Below, one piece after another: positions 20,850 to 32,659 of a stretch of 64,000 bases of DNA. Position numbers and translations under genes: made by a program. The DNA is taken from positions 21,069,044 to 21,133,043 of the forward strand of contig JAMXIF010000042.1 of assembly GCA_028583685.1 (NCBI GenBank), read 5' to 3'. The first letter of the stretch is position 1, and every line of letters begins with the position of its first letter. The stretch comes from Petaurus breviceps papuanus (taxonomy: Eukaryota; Chordata; Mammalia; Diprotodontia; Petauridae). The notes below the pieces were generated by a model. That model was not told where the DNA came from. It searched no databases and saw only the letters and a list, made by a program, of their open reading frames with translations.

Positions 20850-21422
20850 TATAAAAATACATATTTGACCTTGTCATTCTGTTCAAGAAGCTTTAATGGC
20901 TCCCTATCACCTTTAAAATTAAAAAAAAGTGGCATTTAAAACCTATATTCTAGGTTTAGCCCATTTTTTTCCATACTGATGTCATACTGCTTCCCTTAAA
21001 GCACTCTACATTCAAGCCAAATTGTCCAGCTGGCTATTTGTGGTATGTGACATTTCATCTCATTTCTGCATGCATTTATTTACACAGACTGTCCTCCATG
21101 CCTGGATTAATCTCCTGCCTCACTTCTGCCTTTCACAATACATAGATTTTCTCAGGAATTAGTCCCAGTACCACTCCATGAGTGAGGCATTTCCTGATCC
21201 CCCCAGTTATTAGTGCTCTCCACCCTCCCCTCCCCCAAATTGCTTTGCATTTGCTTTGTGTTCTTCTATCTGTGGATGACATCCCTTGCACCCTGCCTCA
21301 GTAGAATATAAGCTTCTTTCGTGGGGAATAGGCTCACCTTTATGTTTGTATCCTTACAGCCAATAGTAATGTCTTATATGTAATAGATGCTTAATATATA
21401 CTTGTTGAAATAAATTAATTGC
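20850..21422 (+). mobile_element. L2, sense, near-complete 3' end
   Basis: 'agctttaatggctccctatc', 'ctccatgcctggattaatct', 'catttcctgatccccccagt' and 'atgcttaatatatacttgtt' run collinearly to the L2 terminus. Confidence 0.85.
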
Positions 21423-21644
21423 ATTATGTGTGAGAAAAAAACAAAACGTATCTGAAGAAAATAATTTCTCCCTACATGTAGATTCCCAAGAATTTTTTAA
21501 AAAGGAAATAGAAATTTAAGGCAAACTTATTACATTTTTCTTTTTTCTCATAATGATTCATTTCAGGCCCTGAGCATAACATGATTGTCTTTTAATCTGC
21601 TATATGCTTGAGAATGTCAGTCTTCTCCTTCATATCTAAAGGCA

Positions 21645-21875
21645 AAGTGTTGCACTAGAAAGAATTTTAGACTCGATGACAAGAGACCAGGGTTCTGGGA
21701 CCAGTAGTTATTACACAATTCTGTGATTATGGTGGGGGGAATATACTTATGCAACCGTGTTGTAGTTTCTCATATCTAAAATAGAGATAATGTATGTACC
21801 AATTGTGAGGATATATGAAAGCAATTTGGCAAATTAAAAACTCTATTTAAAAGTAATGCATTTTTTATCATTACC
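21645..21875 (+). mobile_element. MIR-type SINE
   Basis: 'aagtgttgcactagaaagaa', 'ttctcatatctaaaatagag' and 'tgaaagcaatttggcaaatt'. Confidence 0.65.
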
Positions 21876-22689
21876 TAAAACTCCCAGTGTGTCTGTGGAC
21901 TAAAAATCTACCCTAACCTGCAAATCCTCCATAAGAATTTTATATATAAGGTCTCCAAAAGAAAAGTACAATAAAAACCAAAGAAAATAAATTTTAAATG
22001 CATCATTCTTCTTACAGTGCTTCACTCAATAGACCTGATTTATTTTCTTACTTTAAAAATAAAAAATAAATCATGCCATCTATTTTTAACTCATTGGATG
22101 TTTAGCTTTGCTCTTTAAAAAGAAAATTCTCAGTTATGTAGCTTGTTGACAACTGATGCTGAGCTACTCTATAATTGCCTTCCAATGCTAATTGTTTTCT
22201 CATAGTACTAACATCTCGTAACTATTTTGTAATACTATAGTTTAAACTCCTACATAGCTATGCAATCATCACAATGAAAAGAGGAAAAGGGGAAAAAATA
22301 ATATGATCATGTTATTTATGCTTCAAAAGTATAAGATGACTGGTTTAGTAAAGGTACACTAAAAGGATCAATGTGGGAGGCTAGAGACATTGTCAACAAG
22401 TGATATAAACCAAGGTAATTTCAACAGTAAAAAAAATTTATTTTCCGTATCTAGTATATTTATATGAAGATCCAGTAGAAGAAGCATATAGTTTGAGAAT
22501 ATCAATTGATGTTCATTAGTTCCTCCTTTCCAATGCTCTGGCTTGACTCTCAGTTTTCTTATAATATTATTTAAGATGTTCAATACTAGCTTTGTGTTCT
22601 ATATTTAACCCTTGACTCATTTTCTAAGGAAACTCACCAATTAATATTTTCAGATCATTTAAGATTTGATAAGAGATCACTTAGCATTG
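21876..22689. other. No recognisable feature
   Basis: AT-rich with A-runs. No gene or named repeat. Confidence 0.45.
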
Positions 22690-22784
22690 CAAATAAAGTT
22701 CAAATCCTGATTAGCTATGTAACTCTGAGTCGGTCACTTATTTGCTGTGTGTCTTAGACAAATCCCTAAAATTTCTTTTCTAAG
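22690..22784 (+). mobile_element. MIR-type SINE, interrupted
   Basis: 'gttcaaatcctgattagcta' then 'aactctgagtcggtcactta'. The SINE at 22785 splits it; the MIR resumes after 22948. Confidence 0.6.
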
Positions 22785-22938
22785 CTTGTTTTTTTTAAAG
22801 CAATTGGGGTTAAGTAACTTGTTCAAGGTTACATGGCCAGTTATTTCTGGATGTAGTGCTAAGTATCTGAGCCTGGATTTGATCCCCAGGTCATCCCGAC
22901 ACTGGAGCCAGTGCTCTTGCTGTGCTACCTGGCCACCC
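22785..22938 (-). mobile_element. tRNA-derived poly(A) SINE nested in a MIR
   Basis: 'gttaagtaacttgttcaagg' through 'gctacctggccaccc', with duplication cttttctaag at 22775-22784 and 22939-22948. Confidence 0.9.
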
Positions 22939-23059
22939 CTTTTCTAAGTTTTAGATGCTATTGAAATCTGTGTTTAGAGAAGGGAATTTATATACAAGGA
23001 ATTCCCTTTGCTGATGAAATCACAGCTCCTTCCTTTAAAAACTTAATCATGAGCTAAAT

Positions 23060-23315
23060 TCTGTACCACAGACTTTGGCATGTATCATCTCACCCAACCC
23101 TCACAATAACTTTGTGAGATGGATATCGTATTTGTGAGATAGATATAAGTATTGTTATTTCTCAGAAAAGTAAAGTGACTAGAACTATGTAACTGAAACA
23201 AAGAGAGGTCAAGTGATTAGAATCAGAATTCCATGCCTTGTTCAAGATTTTGGTGAGTCAGTATTGGAAACAACTAGAATTTATCTCCTATCTGCAAACC
23301 AGTGATCTTTCCCCT
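23060..23315 (-). mobile_element. MIR-type SINE, degenerate
   Basis: 'catctcacccaaccctcaca', 'acaaagagaggtcaagtgat' and 'gtgatctttcccctgtttca'. A 'ttgtgagatagatat' piece is duplicated internally near 23112-23146. Confidence 0.6.
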
Positions 23316-24055
23316 GTTTCACCAGAATAGCTGCTGATTTTTTTTTATTTTTTGTGGGGGAGAGGAATTTGCATCTATGATTAAATGTCTCTCCTTTGGT
23401 TCATTCCCCTACATAGAGTATGGTCTCACAAGGACAGAGTCAGATCTTAAGGACCAACTAATAGTGTTCTTTTTCTTCCTCTTTGATTTGTGACTCCCAT
23501 TGAAGAGCTTACTCCATGAAAGTCTTCAAATATATTCATGATATATGTGACTCATATCTAGATTTTCCCAAAAGAAGATAAGAGGGTACCCATCTCTCCT
23601 ATAGGTAGTCAATTAGCACATGTATATTATATATATAATAGTCTATATTTTAGACTATTTTTTACCCCCAAGAAATAGAGAAGATTCAAAGGTCTCAAAG
23701 ACACTTTTCATAAATATAGAAAACACATAAGACAATAAGATGCCCCATCAGTTTCCCCTTTGGTACTCACCCTGCCCCCACATGCAGACAAACATCTAGA
23801 CTCACCAAGAAGAGAAATGAACTTAGTGTCACATGTTTGATACTATGGTGAGTATCTCTTTTTTTTCCAGTCCTTCACAGTCCCTACAAAAGTAGTAGAC
23901 ATCAGTCTGTGGTTTAATCTCCCTATGGAAGATAGACATACATTAAGGGCTACTAACCAAGTAATCCCCTTCCTATATTACCTATACCATCTACTGACTT
24001 TGATCACTAAATAGGAAGTCAAGCAGGGACTGTATAGACTTATATATTCCTCTTT
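23316..24055. other. No recognisable feature
   Basis: Mostly unique-looking. A short AT run lies near 23625-23640. Confidence 0.45.
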
Positions 24056-24059
24056 CTTT

Positions 24060-24222
24060 TTATTTTTTTGTCTTTTTGGAGGGGGGAAGGCAGGGCAATT
24101 GTGGTTGTGACTTGCCCAAGGTCACACAGCTAGTAAATATTTAGTCTCTGAGGCTGGATTTGAACTCAGGTCCTCCTGAATCCAGGGCTGCTACTCTATT
24201 CACTGTGCTATCTAGATACCCT
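24060..24222 (-). mobile_element. tRNA-derived poly(A) SINE (WSINE1-like)
   Basis: 'cagggcaattgtggttgtga' through 'ctgtgctatctagataccc'. No clean duplication found. Confidence 0.8.
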
Positions 24223-25009
24223 GACCTTTTCATTTTTAAAGGAGCATGCTACATCAGGAAATCCCCATCTCTTTTTAGAAGATTCAATCCTATAAATCTC
24301 AATCTAGGAATTCTGGAACTTGGACCAAGTCGATATGAAATATGTTTCCATCTGCCATGTGTTTCTTCTGGAAATCTCCCAGTTCTCCAAATGCTTGAGC
24401 AGGGATAAATCCACCTTCAGAATCTCTCTCAGATTGCATGAAAAGACAGGTAACACAAAGCATATTATAAGTTCATAATAAGTGATTATTTGATCATTTT
24501 ATTGCAACTTTGCTATGTGCTACTACAGGAATTCTAACAGTTACTCAAATGGTGCTATCCCTTGTGTTGGGAAACTGCTCCAAATTCTTAGGAACTCAGA
24601 CCTGTGCTCAGAAGTTGTGGGCAAGCACCAGTGACTACTGGATATTCTTCCCCCAAAGCAGCTATTTCCTATTCCAGGGATGGGAGGAGGGGGGAACAGT
24701 CCCTCTTTGCCACACTCTGGAAGAAAGACTTACAGGGAAATAGAGGGAATAGAATAGAGGGAGCAGCTGGTCTGTCAGTTCACTTCAATAGACAACCAAT
24801 GGGAGTGACTGTTTCAGCAAAGACCTGCGTCCTTCTAAGACCTAGCCAATCATCAAGAATTCCCAGTGTCTTCTCAAAAAGGTGCCACGGGACATGGTTG
24901 CACTCCATGTGGACAGGTGCCCCTCAAATACCCCTAAGCAATGCTCATACCCTCTAATATCATCAGGTAGATTGGGAGAGCTCATAAAATTGATTAGAAA
25001 ACCTCCCAA
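24223..25009. other. Unique-looking, slightly GC-richer block
   Basis: Holds a 117-codon open frame (24604-24957) with no recognisable domain, signal peptide or membrane segment, and no visible promoter. Most likely chance. Confidence 0.4.
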
Positions 25010-25205
25010 TATAGTTCCCTTACACAGAGGAATAAGGAACTCCTGGTGTGAAAACTTGGCAATTTCTAGTTTTAAAGAGTTACCTAAGACAAAGTGAGAT
25101 TAAGTGATTTGTCCAAGAGTGTGCGGCCAGTATGTGTCAGAGGCAGGGACTGAACCCATCTGTTTCAGACTTTTCTGATGCCTTCCTTTCTACTAGTGCT
25201 TCATG
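25010..25205 (-). mobile_element. Ther-type CORE-SINE
   Basis: 'aacttggcaatttctagttt', 'agattaagtgatttgtccaa' and 'agtatgtgtcagaggcaggg'. Same family as 5600, 32660 and 51115. Confidence 0.65.
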
Positions 25206-25744
25206 AAATATACATCAGTAATTTTCCACATTGAAAATAATCCTCTTCTTGAGAAAGAATGCTATACCATTCCTTTATTTTGTTTCAATCGAAGGCAAAG
25301 TATTCAAGGAGGCCAAGTATCATTGCAGTAAATGTAACAGGTACATGTCCCCACCAATTGAAACAGAAATCATTAATGAAAGACTATCTTATATAACTGA
25401 ACCTACTGACTTTAACTAGGAAAATGTCCTCGAGTGATGTGATGGTAACTTGGTGTGATGAGAGGTTGTCAGCATGATAGGGAATTGTTGCTTCAGCCCA
25501 AGGGGGAAGGAGAAATGACTAGATTAGTAAAAATCCCTAGACTGAAAAGTGAAAAATGACACAGATTAAGAATTAATTATTTTCGAGCTCCCTTCCAATT
25601 ACACTTCTCTAACAGTTCAGTGGTGTTGGTTTCAATTTTTAGATGTGTGGAATTTCATGCACAAAAGACTCAGAGGGGAGGCAAGGAAGCTAGTCAGATA
25701 TAGGTGTTCAACTTGGTGAAGAATTTATCTTTGATTTTTGAAAT
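25206..25744. other. No recognisable feature
   Basis: No gene or named repeat. A 62-codon frame at 25231-25419 has a CxxC pair but no domain I can name. Confidence 0.4.
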
Positions 25745-25935
25745 TAATAACTAGACAAGGCTGAAGAGCTGGAAGGAGGTTTAGACATCATCCAAATCAA
25801 CTCTTTTTAATTAAAGAGGACGCTGAAGCCCAAGGAGAATAAGTAAATTGCATAAAGTCATCCAGCTATCTGTTTCCATGTCATATTCTCTCCCATGTCA
25901 CTGGTCTCTAACTCCTTAGAAATTGCCATCGACAG
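25745..25935 (-). mobile_element. MIR/L3-type repeat
   Basis: 'gctgaagagctggaaggagg', then 'ggagaataagtaaattgcat' and 'atagtcatccagctatctg'-like text. Confidence 0.55.
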
Positions 25936-26504
25936 ATGGAGAAAGACTAGTGAACCTACTCAATACTTCTTAGGTTAGGAAGCACATCAGCTTATCAAAT
26001 TTGTCTTCCTTCCTGCTCCTTTAAAGTTTCTTTTACTAAAGAAATATGGTGGCTGAATTACAAATAACACTTTCCAAATGCTTGAATTAATGACTTTTTA
26101 TTTTACATGAAATATTATTTCACTGGAAATGAAAGATCACTTTTTGAAAAGGGATATGTTTGATTCTATGGTACTTAGTTCTCTGAGCTACACATAGATT
26201 TCCTTTCTCATTCAAATTCCAAGTTTATTCAAGCTTAGGGCTTATATACCTTTAAATAGAGGGGAAAGGACCAGTTAATATCTCCGGAAAGGGTTAGAAC
26301 ATGTCTTCTACTTGGTGAGAGTTACTATATAGCATTGACCAAGCTCAAAGAAAATGGAAAGAAGGCAAGAATTAAGAGGGTAAAGAGAACAGAGGTTGGA
26401 ATTCTGGTCTAAGAACTGAGTAGTTCCTTCAACTTCCTGTTCTCCTCCACAGCCATGACAATACTTATGGCAAAAAATTGGGAGCTACATGGTGTTTAAC
26501 CTAT
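25936..26504. other. No recognisable feature
   Basis: Unique-looking, no gene found. Confidence 0.4.
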
Positions 26505-26625
26505 CAAAACCTGAGCTTCTTGGCAATGGGGACCATTTTTTTGGCCTTTATTTATATCTCTGTTGCCTAATGCGGTGTCTGCTACAAAGTAAGAATTTCA
26601 GAATTTTTTTTCAATGATTTATGGT
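26505..26625 (+). mobile_element. L2 3' end
   Basis: 'cttggcaatggggaccattt', then 'atatctctgttgcctaatgc' and 'acaaagtaagaatttcagaa'. Confidence 0.6.
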
Positions 26626-27654
26626 TTCCTCATCAATTACGTTATCCCAGCAATGATGAAACCCAGTCTAACCTAGAGAATGTTACCTTGAAGAAAAACA
26701 AAGTTCAAATGGAAAGAAGAAAGAGAGCCTCCCACTGAATTTTAGGAATTATTGTTGTTTTCAAGTAAGACAAAGTATGTGATTTGGTTGAGAGTGGGGC
26801 TAGGTAGGTAGGGGGAGGTCAGATTTTAGTAAGGAAACATTTCCTTGGCTTTTCTTCTCACAATAGGGGATGGGGGACTTATGTAACCAGTGGAGTCAAT
26901 GCACTGTCGTCTTCATTTCTGAAGGTGAGACTGTTGGCAGTTTCCCTCATTTCATGTTCCAAGCTCTGAGCATGTTACCAGATGGACCTTAGTTGAACAA
27001 AGCACAGGTGAAAAATCAAATACCCGATTACAGAATGTTAATCATTTCTCTCCTAGTGACTAAAGACTGAGGCTGTTTTTTCCATTTGTCCATCTGCTCA
27101 GGCCGTATGCTGCTATTAGTGCTAGCACTGTGATTACAGTAGGAAGCTGATTTATCACCCTGGGAAACAAGGGTCAGGCCTTATAATGTTACCTTTCTAT
27201 CTAATTATTAGGTTGATATTTCTCTTTTTCATCTATATTGAGGAGAGTTCATGTGGTCTGTTTTCAGGGGGCCACATGTAAACATGGTGGGGGGGGGGGT
27301 GAAGAAGCTTAATCATAGAATTTCCAGCTATACCTCATCAGAGTGTGGAATTGACCCTGGCATCTGAAAGATTTTTGTAAGGGAAATGTAAACACTCACA
27401 GTTCTAAAAGTGTTTCTTTCTAGTGTAAACCTGGTTAAAGACCAGATGTCTTTTTTCCCCCTGGAGGACCAATGTAGCGAAGTTCAGAGATCTTAATTGA
27501 CGGATCAACCACACCTTGATTTCTTTAAGGAGCCACAGATAGTCTTAAAGATAGCCTGCGAGGTCATTGAAGGAGGGTTATTTGTGACAGTAGAGAAGGC
27601 TCCCACCCCGAAGAAGTCATGATTCTTGGAGTTTTGAATTATTTCAACACTTGG
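26626..27654. other. Repeat-poor block, candidate conserved noncoding sequence
   Basis: About 1 kb without a named repeat. The 26930-27260 part is the most complex ('gctgctattagtgctagcac', 'atctaattattaggttgata'). An 11-G run lies at 27289-27299. Confidence 0.35.
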
Positions 27655-27932
27655 AGTTCCTAGCTTCCTTCAAATCTCAGCCTAAATGCCACTTCCTATG
27701 TTGGTAGACTTTCCTGAAGATGCAAGTGATTCTACCCACCAAATTACTTAGCATCTAATTTGTACATATTTGGTTTATAATTATATGCATATATGTTGTT
27801 TCTCTCTGTAAAACAGAAATTCTTGGGTGGGGGGGGAGAAGGACTTCCATTTTTTGCCTTTGGATCCCTGGCACCTTGCACAGTGACTGGCATATACAAA
27901 ATAAATACATTTTTTGTTTGATTAAATGAAGA
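27655..27932 (+). mobile_element. L2 3' end, sense
   Basis: 'tcaaatctcagcctaaatgc', 'ggtagactttcctgaagatg', then 'cacagtgactggcatataca'. A G8 run lies within it near 27830. Confidence 0.8.
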
Positions 27933-27959
27933 CAAGGATATTTACTCAAAATTTAATTT

Positions 27960-28245
27960 AGTAAGGATTCATTAAATACTTGTTATATTTCAAGCACTTT
28001 GTTAGGTTCTGGGGATACAAAGATAAAACAGAAGACTTTTCTCCTAAGGAATTTACATTCTGCTTTGGAAACAAAAGGTAGGCAGATATCCACACAAATT
28101 AAAAAATAAATCTTGAAAGGAACTAGGAGTTCTAAGAGGCAGAGGTGAGGAGAACGAGTATTCCAGGAATGAGCAACAAACAATGCAAAGACACAGAGGT
28201 AGAAAACAGAATGTTATGTCAAGGAACATTTTGGTTAGAATCTAG
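27960..28245 (-). mobile_element. L2 3' end, antisense
   Basis: 'aaggattcattaaatacttg', then 'gttctggggatacaaagata' and 'gaatttacattctgctttgg'. Lies tail-to-tail with the L2 at 27655, so the pair can form an inverted repeat. Confidence 0.8.
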
Positions 28246-28250
28246 CATGT

Positions 28251-28269
28251 GTGGTGGTGGTGGTGGTGG

Positions 28270-28342
<73 letters not shown>

Positions 28343-28446
28343 GGTGGTGGTGATGATGGTGGTGATGGTGGTAATGATGATGATAATAGTGATGATGGTG
28401 GTGGTGATGGTGGTGGTGGTGGTGATGATGATGATGGTGATGATGG
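28251..28446 (+). repeat. (GGT)n/(GAT)n microsatellite
   Basis: 196 bp of alternating GGT and GAT blocks abutting the 3' tail side of the MIR at 28447. Open frames here (poly-Asp/Gly, poly-His, poly-Met/Val) are by-products of the repeat and not genes. Confidence 0.98.
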
Positions 28447-28668
28447 CATTTATATAGAACTTTAACATTTGCAAAGTACTTCATAAATATTTTCTCATTT
28501 TACCCTGGGAGGTAGGTACTATTTTTATCCTCATTTAGAGGAAAATGAGGCAAACAGAGCTTATAATTTGCCTAAGGTCATGCAACAAGTAAATTTCTAA
28601 GACTAGAGCTGAACTCAGGTCTTCCAGACTCCAAGCACAGTGCTCTATCCACTGTGCCACCTAGTACT
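28447..28668 (-). mobile_element. MIR-type SINE inserted in L2
   Basis: 'catttatatagaactttaac', 'gggaggtaggtactattttt' through 'tccactgtgccacctag'. The L2 resumes after it. Confidence 0.88.
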
Positions 28669-28670
28669 TA

Positions 28671-28880
28671 ATGTAATGGGGAATAATGTAACTTAAGTCT
28701 AGAAAGATAGGTAGGAACCAGATTTTGAAAGGTGTTGAATGCCAGGCAAATGAATTTACATTTATCCTAGAGGTAATGGGAAGACACTTTAGTTTCCTGA
28801 GAAGAGGAGGGATATGGTCAGAGCTATGCTTTAGGAGTAGTTCTGCTGCCTTAAGGCATGGTATTAAAAATAATGACATA
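28671..28880 (-). mobile_element. L2, antisense (continuation)
   Basis: 'aggtgttgaatgccaggcaa', 'ctagaggtaatgggaagaca' and 'gagggatatggtcagagcta' continue the L2 at 27960 in order. Confidence 0.8.
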
Positions 28881-28934
28881 TGGACCTCTATGTCTCAGTC
28901 TGTGTTGTCTTCTTCTTCGCTCTACAACTCCACA

Positions 28935-29128
28935 TATTGCGGTGGGAAGAGTGATGAATTAGAAGTTCAAGTTGCTGAGTTCAGATACCAGCTCCCCTGC
29001 TTTCTATCTGTGTGACTTTTGGAAGGTCGCTTCACAATCTACCGCTCAATTTCCTCACCTGTAATACAAAGTAATTGTATCGGATAACCTCTAAGGTGCT
29101 TGCCAACTCTAAATCTACGCCTCTTCTC
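28935..29128 (+). mobile_element. MIR-type SINE
   Basis: 'gcggtgggaagagtgatgaa', 'ctatctgtgtgacttttgga' and 'ataacctctaaggtgcttgc'. Confidence 0.75.
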
Positions 29129-29624
29129 GATATTTTACATATAATAAATAATTCTCAAGCTTTTTGCAATAAATAATTCTGAAAGGGAAAGACTATTTAG
29201 CATCATCCGGTAATTCTTATATAAAGTCACATAACTTTCACGCCTTAAACATGCCAGTTGGCAAGAAAGGGACTTTATGTAAGGCACACTTTACTCTGTT
29301 ACTGCACTGTTCAGCTATTGAAAGAGTGACACATTTGGCTAGTTAAAGCAGACACTATGAGGACATCAGAGGTCCCATGGAACATTTGGGGGCAATGTGC
29401 TCTCTGATGTTGTTAAAGTTGTGAGCAGATGCCCAAGCTGAGTAAGCATTAAACTATGAAGGCTGAGGGCACAAGGTGTGACTATAAAGTCAAGACAATT
29501 GCAATATCTCATTCCTTTACTCTCACATCTTGTATGAGTATGCAGCCAATTGTTATAATAAAGTAAGACTTAAAACAACATTAATTTGATATGTATTCAG
29601 TAACAGAGCCATTGAATCGCAATC
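29129..29624. other. Repeat-poor block, candidate conserved noncoding element
   Basis: About 500 bp flanked by MIRs but free of named repeats, with balanced composition. Confidence 0.35.
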
Positions 29625-29863
29625 AACAATAACCTTCATATAGGACTTAGAATTTTACAATTATTATCTCATTGGAATCTCCCAACAATCCTGGGAGGTA
29701 GTTACTGCAATTATTCCCATTTTGTAAATGAGGAAACTGAAGCAAATAGAGGTTAAGTGATTTGTTCAGGGTCACACTACTAGTGAGGGTCTGAGGCCAG
29801 ATGTCAACTCAGGTCTTCCTAACTCCAGGCTCAGTGTTCTATCCAATGCTCCACCTAGCCCCC
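29625..29863 (-). mobile_element. MIR-type SINE, near full length
   Basis: 'attattatctcattggaatc', 'aatgaggaaactgaagcaaa' through 'caatgctccacctag'. Confidence 0.85.
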
Positions 29864-29869
29864 CATGAC

Positions 29870-30065
29870 TTAGAAGTCATAGGATCTTGAATTAAGTGTT
29901 GGAAGGACCCTTAGATACCATAACTTCCCTCTCCTTCATTCTAAAGATGAAGGAACAAAGGTTCAGAAAAATTGTTGCTTGCTCTGAGTCTCTCAGATAT
30001 TAAGTGGAAAGGTAAGATTTTGAACACAAGTTCTCAAATTCCAAATCCAGTATTGTTTTAAGTCC
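29870..30065 (-). mobile_element. MIR/L3-type repeat
   Basis: 'agtgttggaaggacccttag', then 'aagatgaaggaacaaaggtt' and 'tcaaattccaaatccagtat'. Confidence 0.6.
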
Positions 30066-30069
30066 AGAG

Positions 30070-30328
30070 CGTATGTGGGGATAGTAGATGTAGACAGTAG
30101 TAGTAGAACAAGGACTTGTATTCAGGAAGAGCTGAATTCAAATCCTTCCTCAGGTACTTAGTAGCTATATGATCCTGGGTAGTTCACTTAACCCTGGTTG
30201 CCTCAGTTTCCTCATCTGTAAAATCAGCTGGGGAAGGAAATGGCAAACTACTTCTGTATCTTTACCAAGAAAGCCCCAAATGGGGACATGAAAAGTTGGA
30301 TATGACTGAAATGACTGAACAACAAGAA
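30070..30328 (+). mobile_element. MAR1-like CORE-SINE
   Basis: 'ttcaaatccttcctcaggta', 'gtaaaatcagctggggaagg' and the RTE-like end 'agcc ccaaatggggacatg' then 'actgaaatgactgaacaaca'. Confidence 0.85.
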
Positions 30329-30984
30329 ACTCATCTAATTCATTGCTCTGAACTTACAACTGAGGAAACAAGCCAAATGTAGAGCAAAATAATTTTAGCC
30401 TTAAATGGTTAGAGGATCTTATAAAAACAAAAATTATATTAAAATGACTAATAAAAAACAAATCAAAATAGCTGTAATTAGTGTTGTTTTCACCTAGCCA
30501 AACAAAAGTTATAGTTCCTCTTTTAACTTTGTTATTTTTCTGGGATCTATAATTTGTCCTTATCCCTCATTCATATATAACCCATGTGTCACATAAACAA
30601 CATATAAAAGCCAATAAATGTGAAAATACAAAGGCCCCCAATAGCTGGGGTTCTTTAGTGTTATAATAGCTCTCTGTGTGTTACTGATCTGGTTGGGAGT
30701 CTTGGGTAGCAGACCATTATATAGCTAACAATTCCCCACTCATGCTTATATAACATAAGCAGCTAGGAGGCTGATGCCTCAGAGAAAAACGTGTTTTGAT
30801 AATATATCAATTAACAACCAAAGCCTGAAAGACAACAAAGCTTCATTCCTTGCAATTTACTCTTTTCCTGATCTTTGCTGTTTCCTCCAACCCATCCTAC
30901 TTTTGCAACTGACAATATTGAAATCTATATGTTCTGCAGTACATGTGAGGTGAACATTTAGGGCATCATTCATTGCTTCCTCCC
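30329..30984. other. Mostly unique-looking sequence
   Basis: A MIR scrap near 30335-30400. Otherwise no gene or named repeat. Confidence 0.45.
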
Positions 30985-31062
30985 TTGCCCAGGGACATAT
31001 ACAATAAATGTCTGAGGCAGGATTTGAACTGAAATCTTTCTAGTGTCTTCAAGCAGATTCTT
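30985..31062 (-). mobile_element. MIR fragment
   Basis: 'cttgcccagggacatataca', then 'gaggcaggatttgaactgaa'. Confidence 0.5.
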
Positions 31063-31084
31063 ATGGTCATCATCATCACTTCTC

Positions 31085-31380
31085 ATGGTCACTGCAAGGA
31101 AAATGAATGTTGGGTGAGGGGTTGGTTTAGCTCAGAAGTGGGGAACCTATGCCCTCAAGGCCATATGTGGCCTTCTAGGTCCTCGAGTGCAGCCTTTTGA
31201 CCAAGTCCAAGTTTTACAGGACAAATCATTTTATTAAAGAAATTTGTTCTGTGAAGTTTGGAGTCAAAGGGCTGCACTTAAGGACCTAGAGGGCCACATG
31301 TGGCCTTGAGGCTGCAGGTTCCCCTTCCCTGATCTAGCTTGTCTCTGAGGTGCTTCCCATCTCTAAGATTCTCTGATTCC
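31085..31380 (+). mobile_element. MIR 3' part split by an hAT element
   Basis: Left piece to 31132 ends 'ggggttggtttagct'. Right piece from 31332 reads 'atctagcttgtctctgaggt' then 'tctctaagattctctgatt'. Joined across the hAT element they give the usual MIR end. Confidence 0.6.
31133..31331. mobile_element. Palindromic hAT-like MITE (199 bp)
   Basis: Ends cagaagtggggaaccta and gcaggttccccttccctg are inverted. Inversion continues inward (ggccatatgtggcc / ggccacatgtggcc; ggacaaat / atttgttc), so almost the whole element is one imperfect hairpin. Flanking octamers gtttagct and atctagct match at 6 of 8 positions. Confidence 0.85.
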
Positions 31381-31449
31381 CTAAAACATCACTGGAACTT
31401 GTTATCTTGCTTATATGACTTCCTCATTGCTTTGTCAAACCCACTTCTC

Positions 31450-31640
31450 CTCATATTAATATAGTACTTTGTAGCCTACAAATCACTAAATGCACACATT
31501 AACTCATTTCAGCCCCCAGTGAAGTCAGTTGTATAAATTTTATTATGCCCATCTTACAGGAGACAATTGATGCTCCAGGAGGAAAAGTGACCTATTTGCT
31601 TATGAATCTTCAGCAAGGAGAATGAATCTAGGTAGAATGT
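31450..31640 (-). mobile_element. MIR-type SINE, degenerate
   Basis: 'tatagtactttgtagcctac'-like start, 'attatgcccatcttacagga' then 'aaagtgacctatttgcttat'. Confidence 0.6.
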
Positions 31641-32659
31641 CTTTTTTTCATACTGGCTATTAAATTGTGCCCTGACATGCAGGAGACAAAATGTCGACTG
31701 CTTAAGCACTCACCTGCCTAAATTCCTCCCCCTTTTGTAGCCTGGATCAAAAATGTCCATGAACATCCCATGTTATCAAAATATGTTTAAATAACAGATG
31801 CTGCCTGGAACTCATTAAATTTATCTGGCTTATTTTGAATCCACTATGACACTTTTTCATATGTTTTTGAATGAAATACAGATAACCACCATTCCACAAC
31901 AAAGGACTTATTTTGGTTATTCCAATGTCTTAATATATTTTTTAGCTGTTATCAAGGCAATTTTGATCCAGTTCTTTCCAAACAAAGGGTTGAAATACAT
32001 CAGTGAGTCCTGAAAATTTGCCTGTGAAATGTAGCCTAACAGTGCTAATAAGACAGATAATGCAGACTTCCAAGATAACCACTATACCATTGGAGCTTTA
32101 TGAACTACATTTTAAATGAAGATAAAGTTAATTTCAACCTAGTGGCAAAAGTCTCTTCCAAATGGAGAAGCTATTGTTCAATTTTCTGTGGAGTTGAATA
32201 TAAAAAAATGATGATTAATCCTTTCTCTGAGCAATGGATTTAAGTTTATATTCACTTCTTGGGGGAGAAAAAAACAGGCAATCAAATGAAGTTTAGAAGT
32301 ATTGTATGAAGGTTTTCCTTTGAGAAATAATTGCTATATCCACATTCTTGGTTCATAAGTGCATATTACTCTCATAAAAAGTGAGAAAGGTGTAGCAAGT
32401 TAAATGATGAGTGTGAAGCTGTCTTTACTCTTTAATAATACTGATTGGGAAAATATCAGATGATATTTAATGTTGGTAAATGTAAAAGATTGTTCCTATG
32501 CTTGAATTCAAAAATGCAAATGTGCAATGCAATACAGAATAAGTGTGACTAGACAATAGTTTATATGAACAATACCTATGAGTTTTTATCTATTTAAAGC
32601 AATATATGAATTGATAGTATAATGCAGTGATCAAAGAACAATGTTATTTTTTTTTCTTC
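31641..32659. other. Repeat-poor block, candidate conserved noncoding element
   Basis: About 1 kb, strongest at 31700-32270, with no named repeat. Motifs include 'gttatcaaggcaattttgat' and 'ctcattaaatttatctggct'. Typical of developmental-enhancer DNA by texture only. Confidence 0.38.

Noticed and set aside
24604-24957. 117-codon frame
   Set aside because: No domain, signal or membrane segment, no promoter or splice context. Length is unremarkable for 64 kb of DNA.
28145-28484. Poly-Asp/Gly, poly-His and poly-Met frames
   Set aside because: All are translations of the GGT/GAT array.
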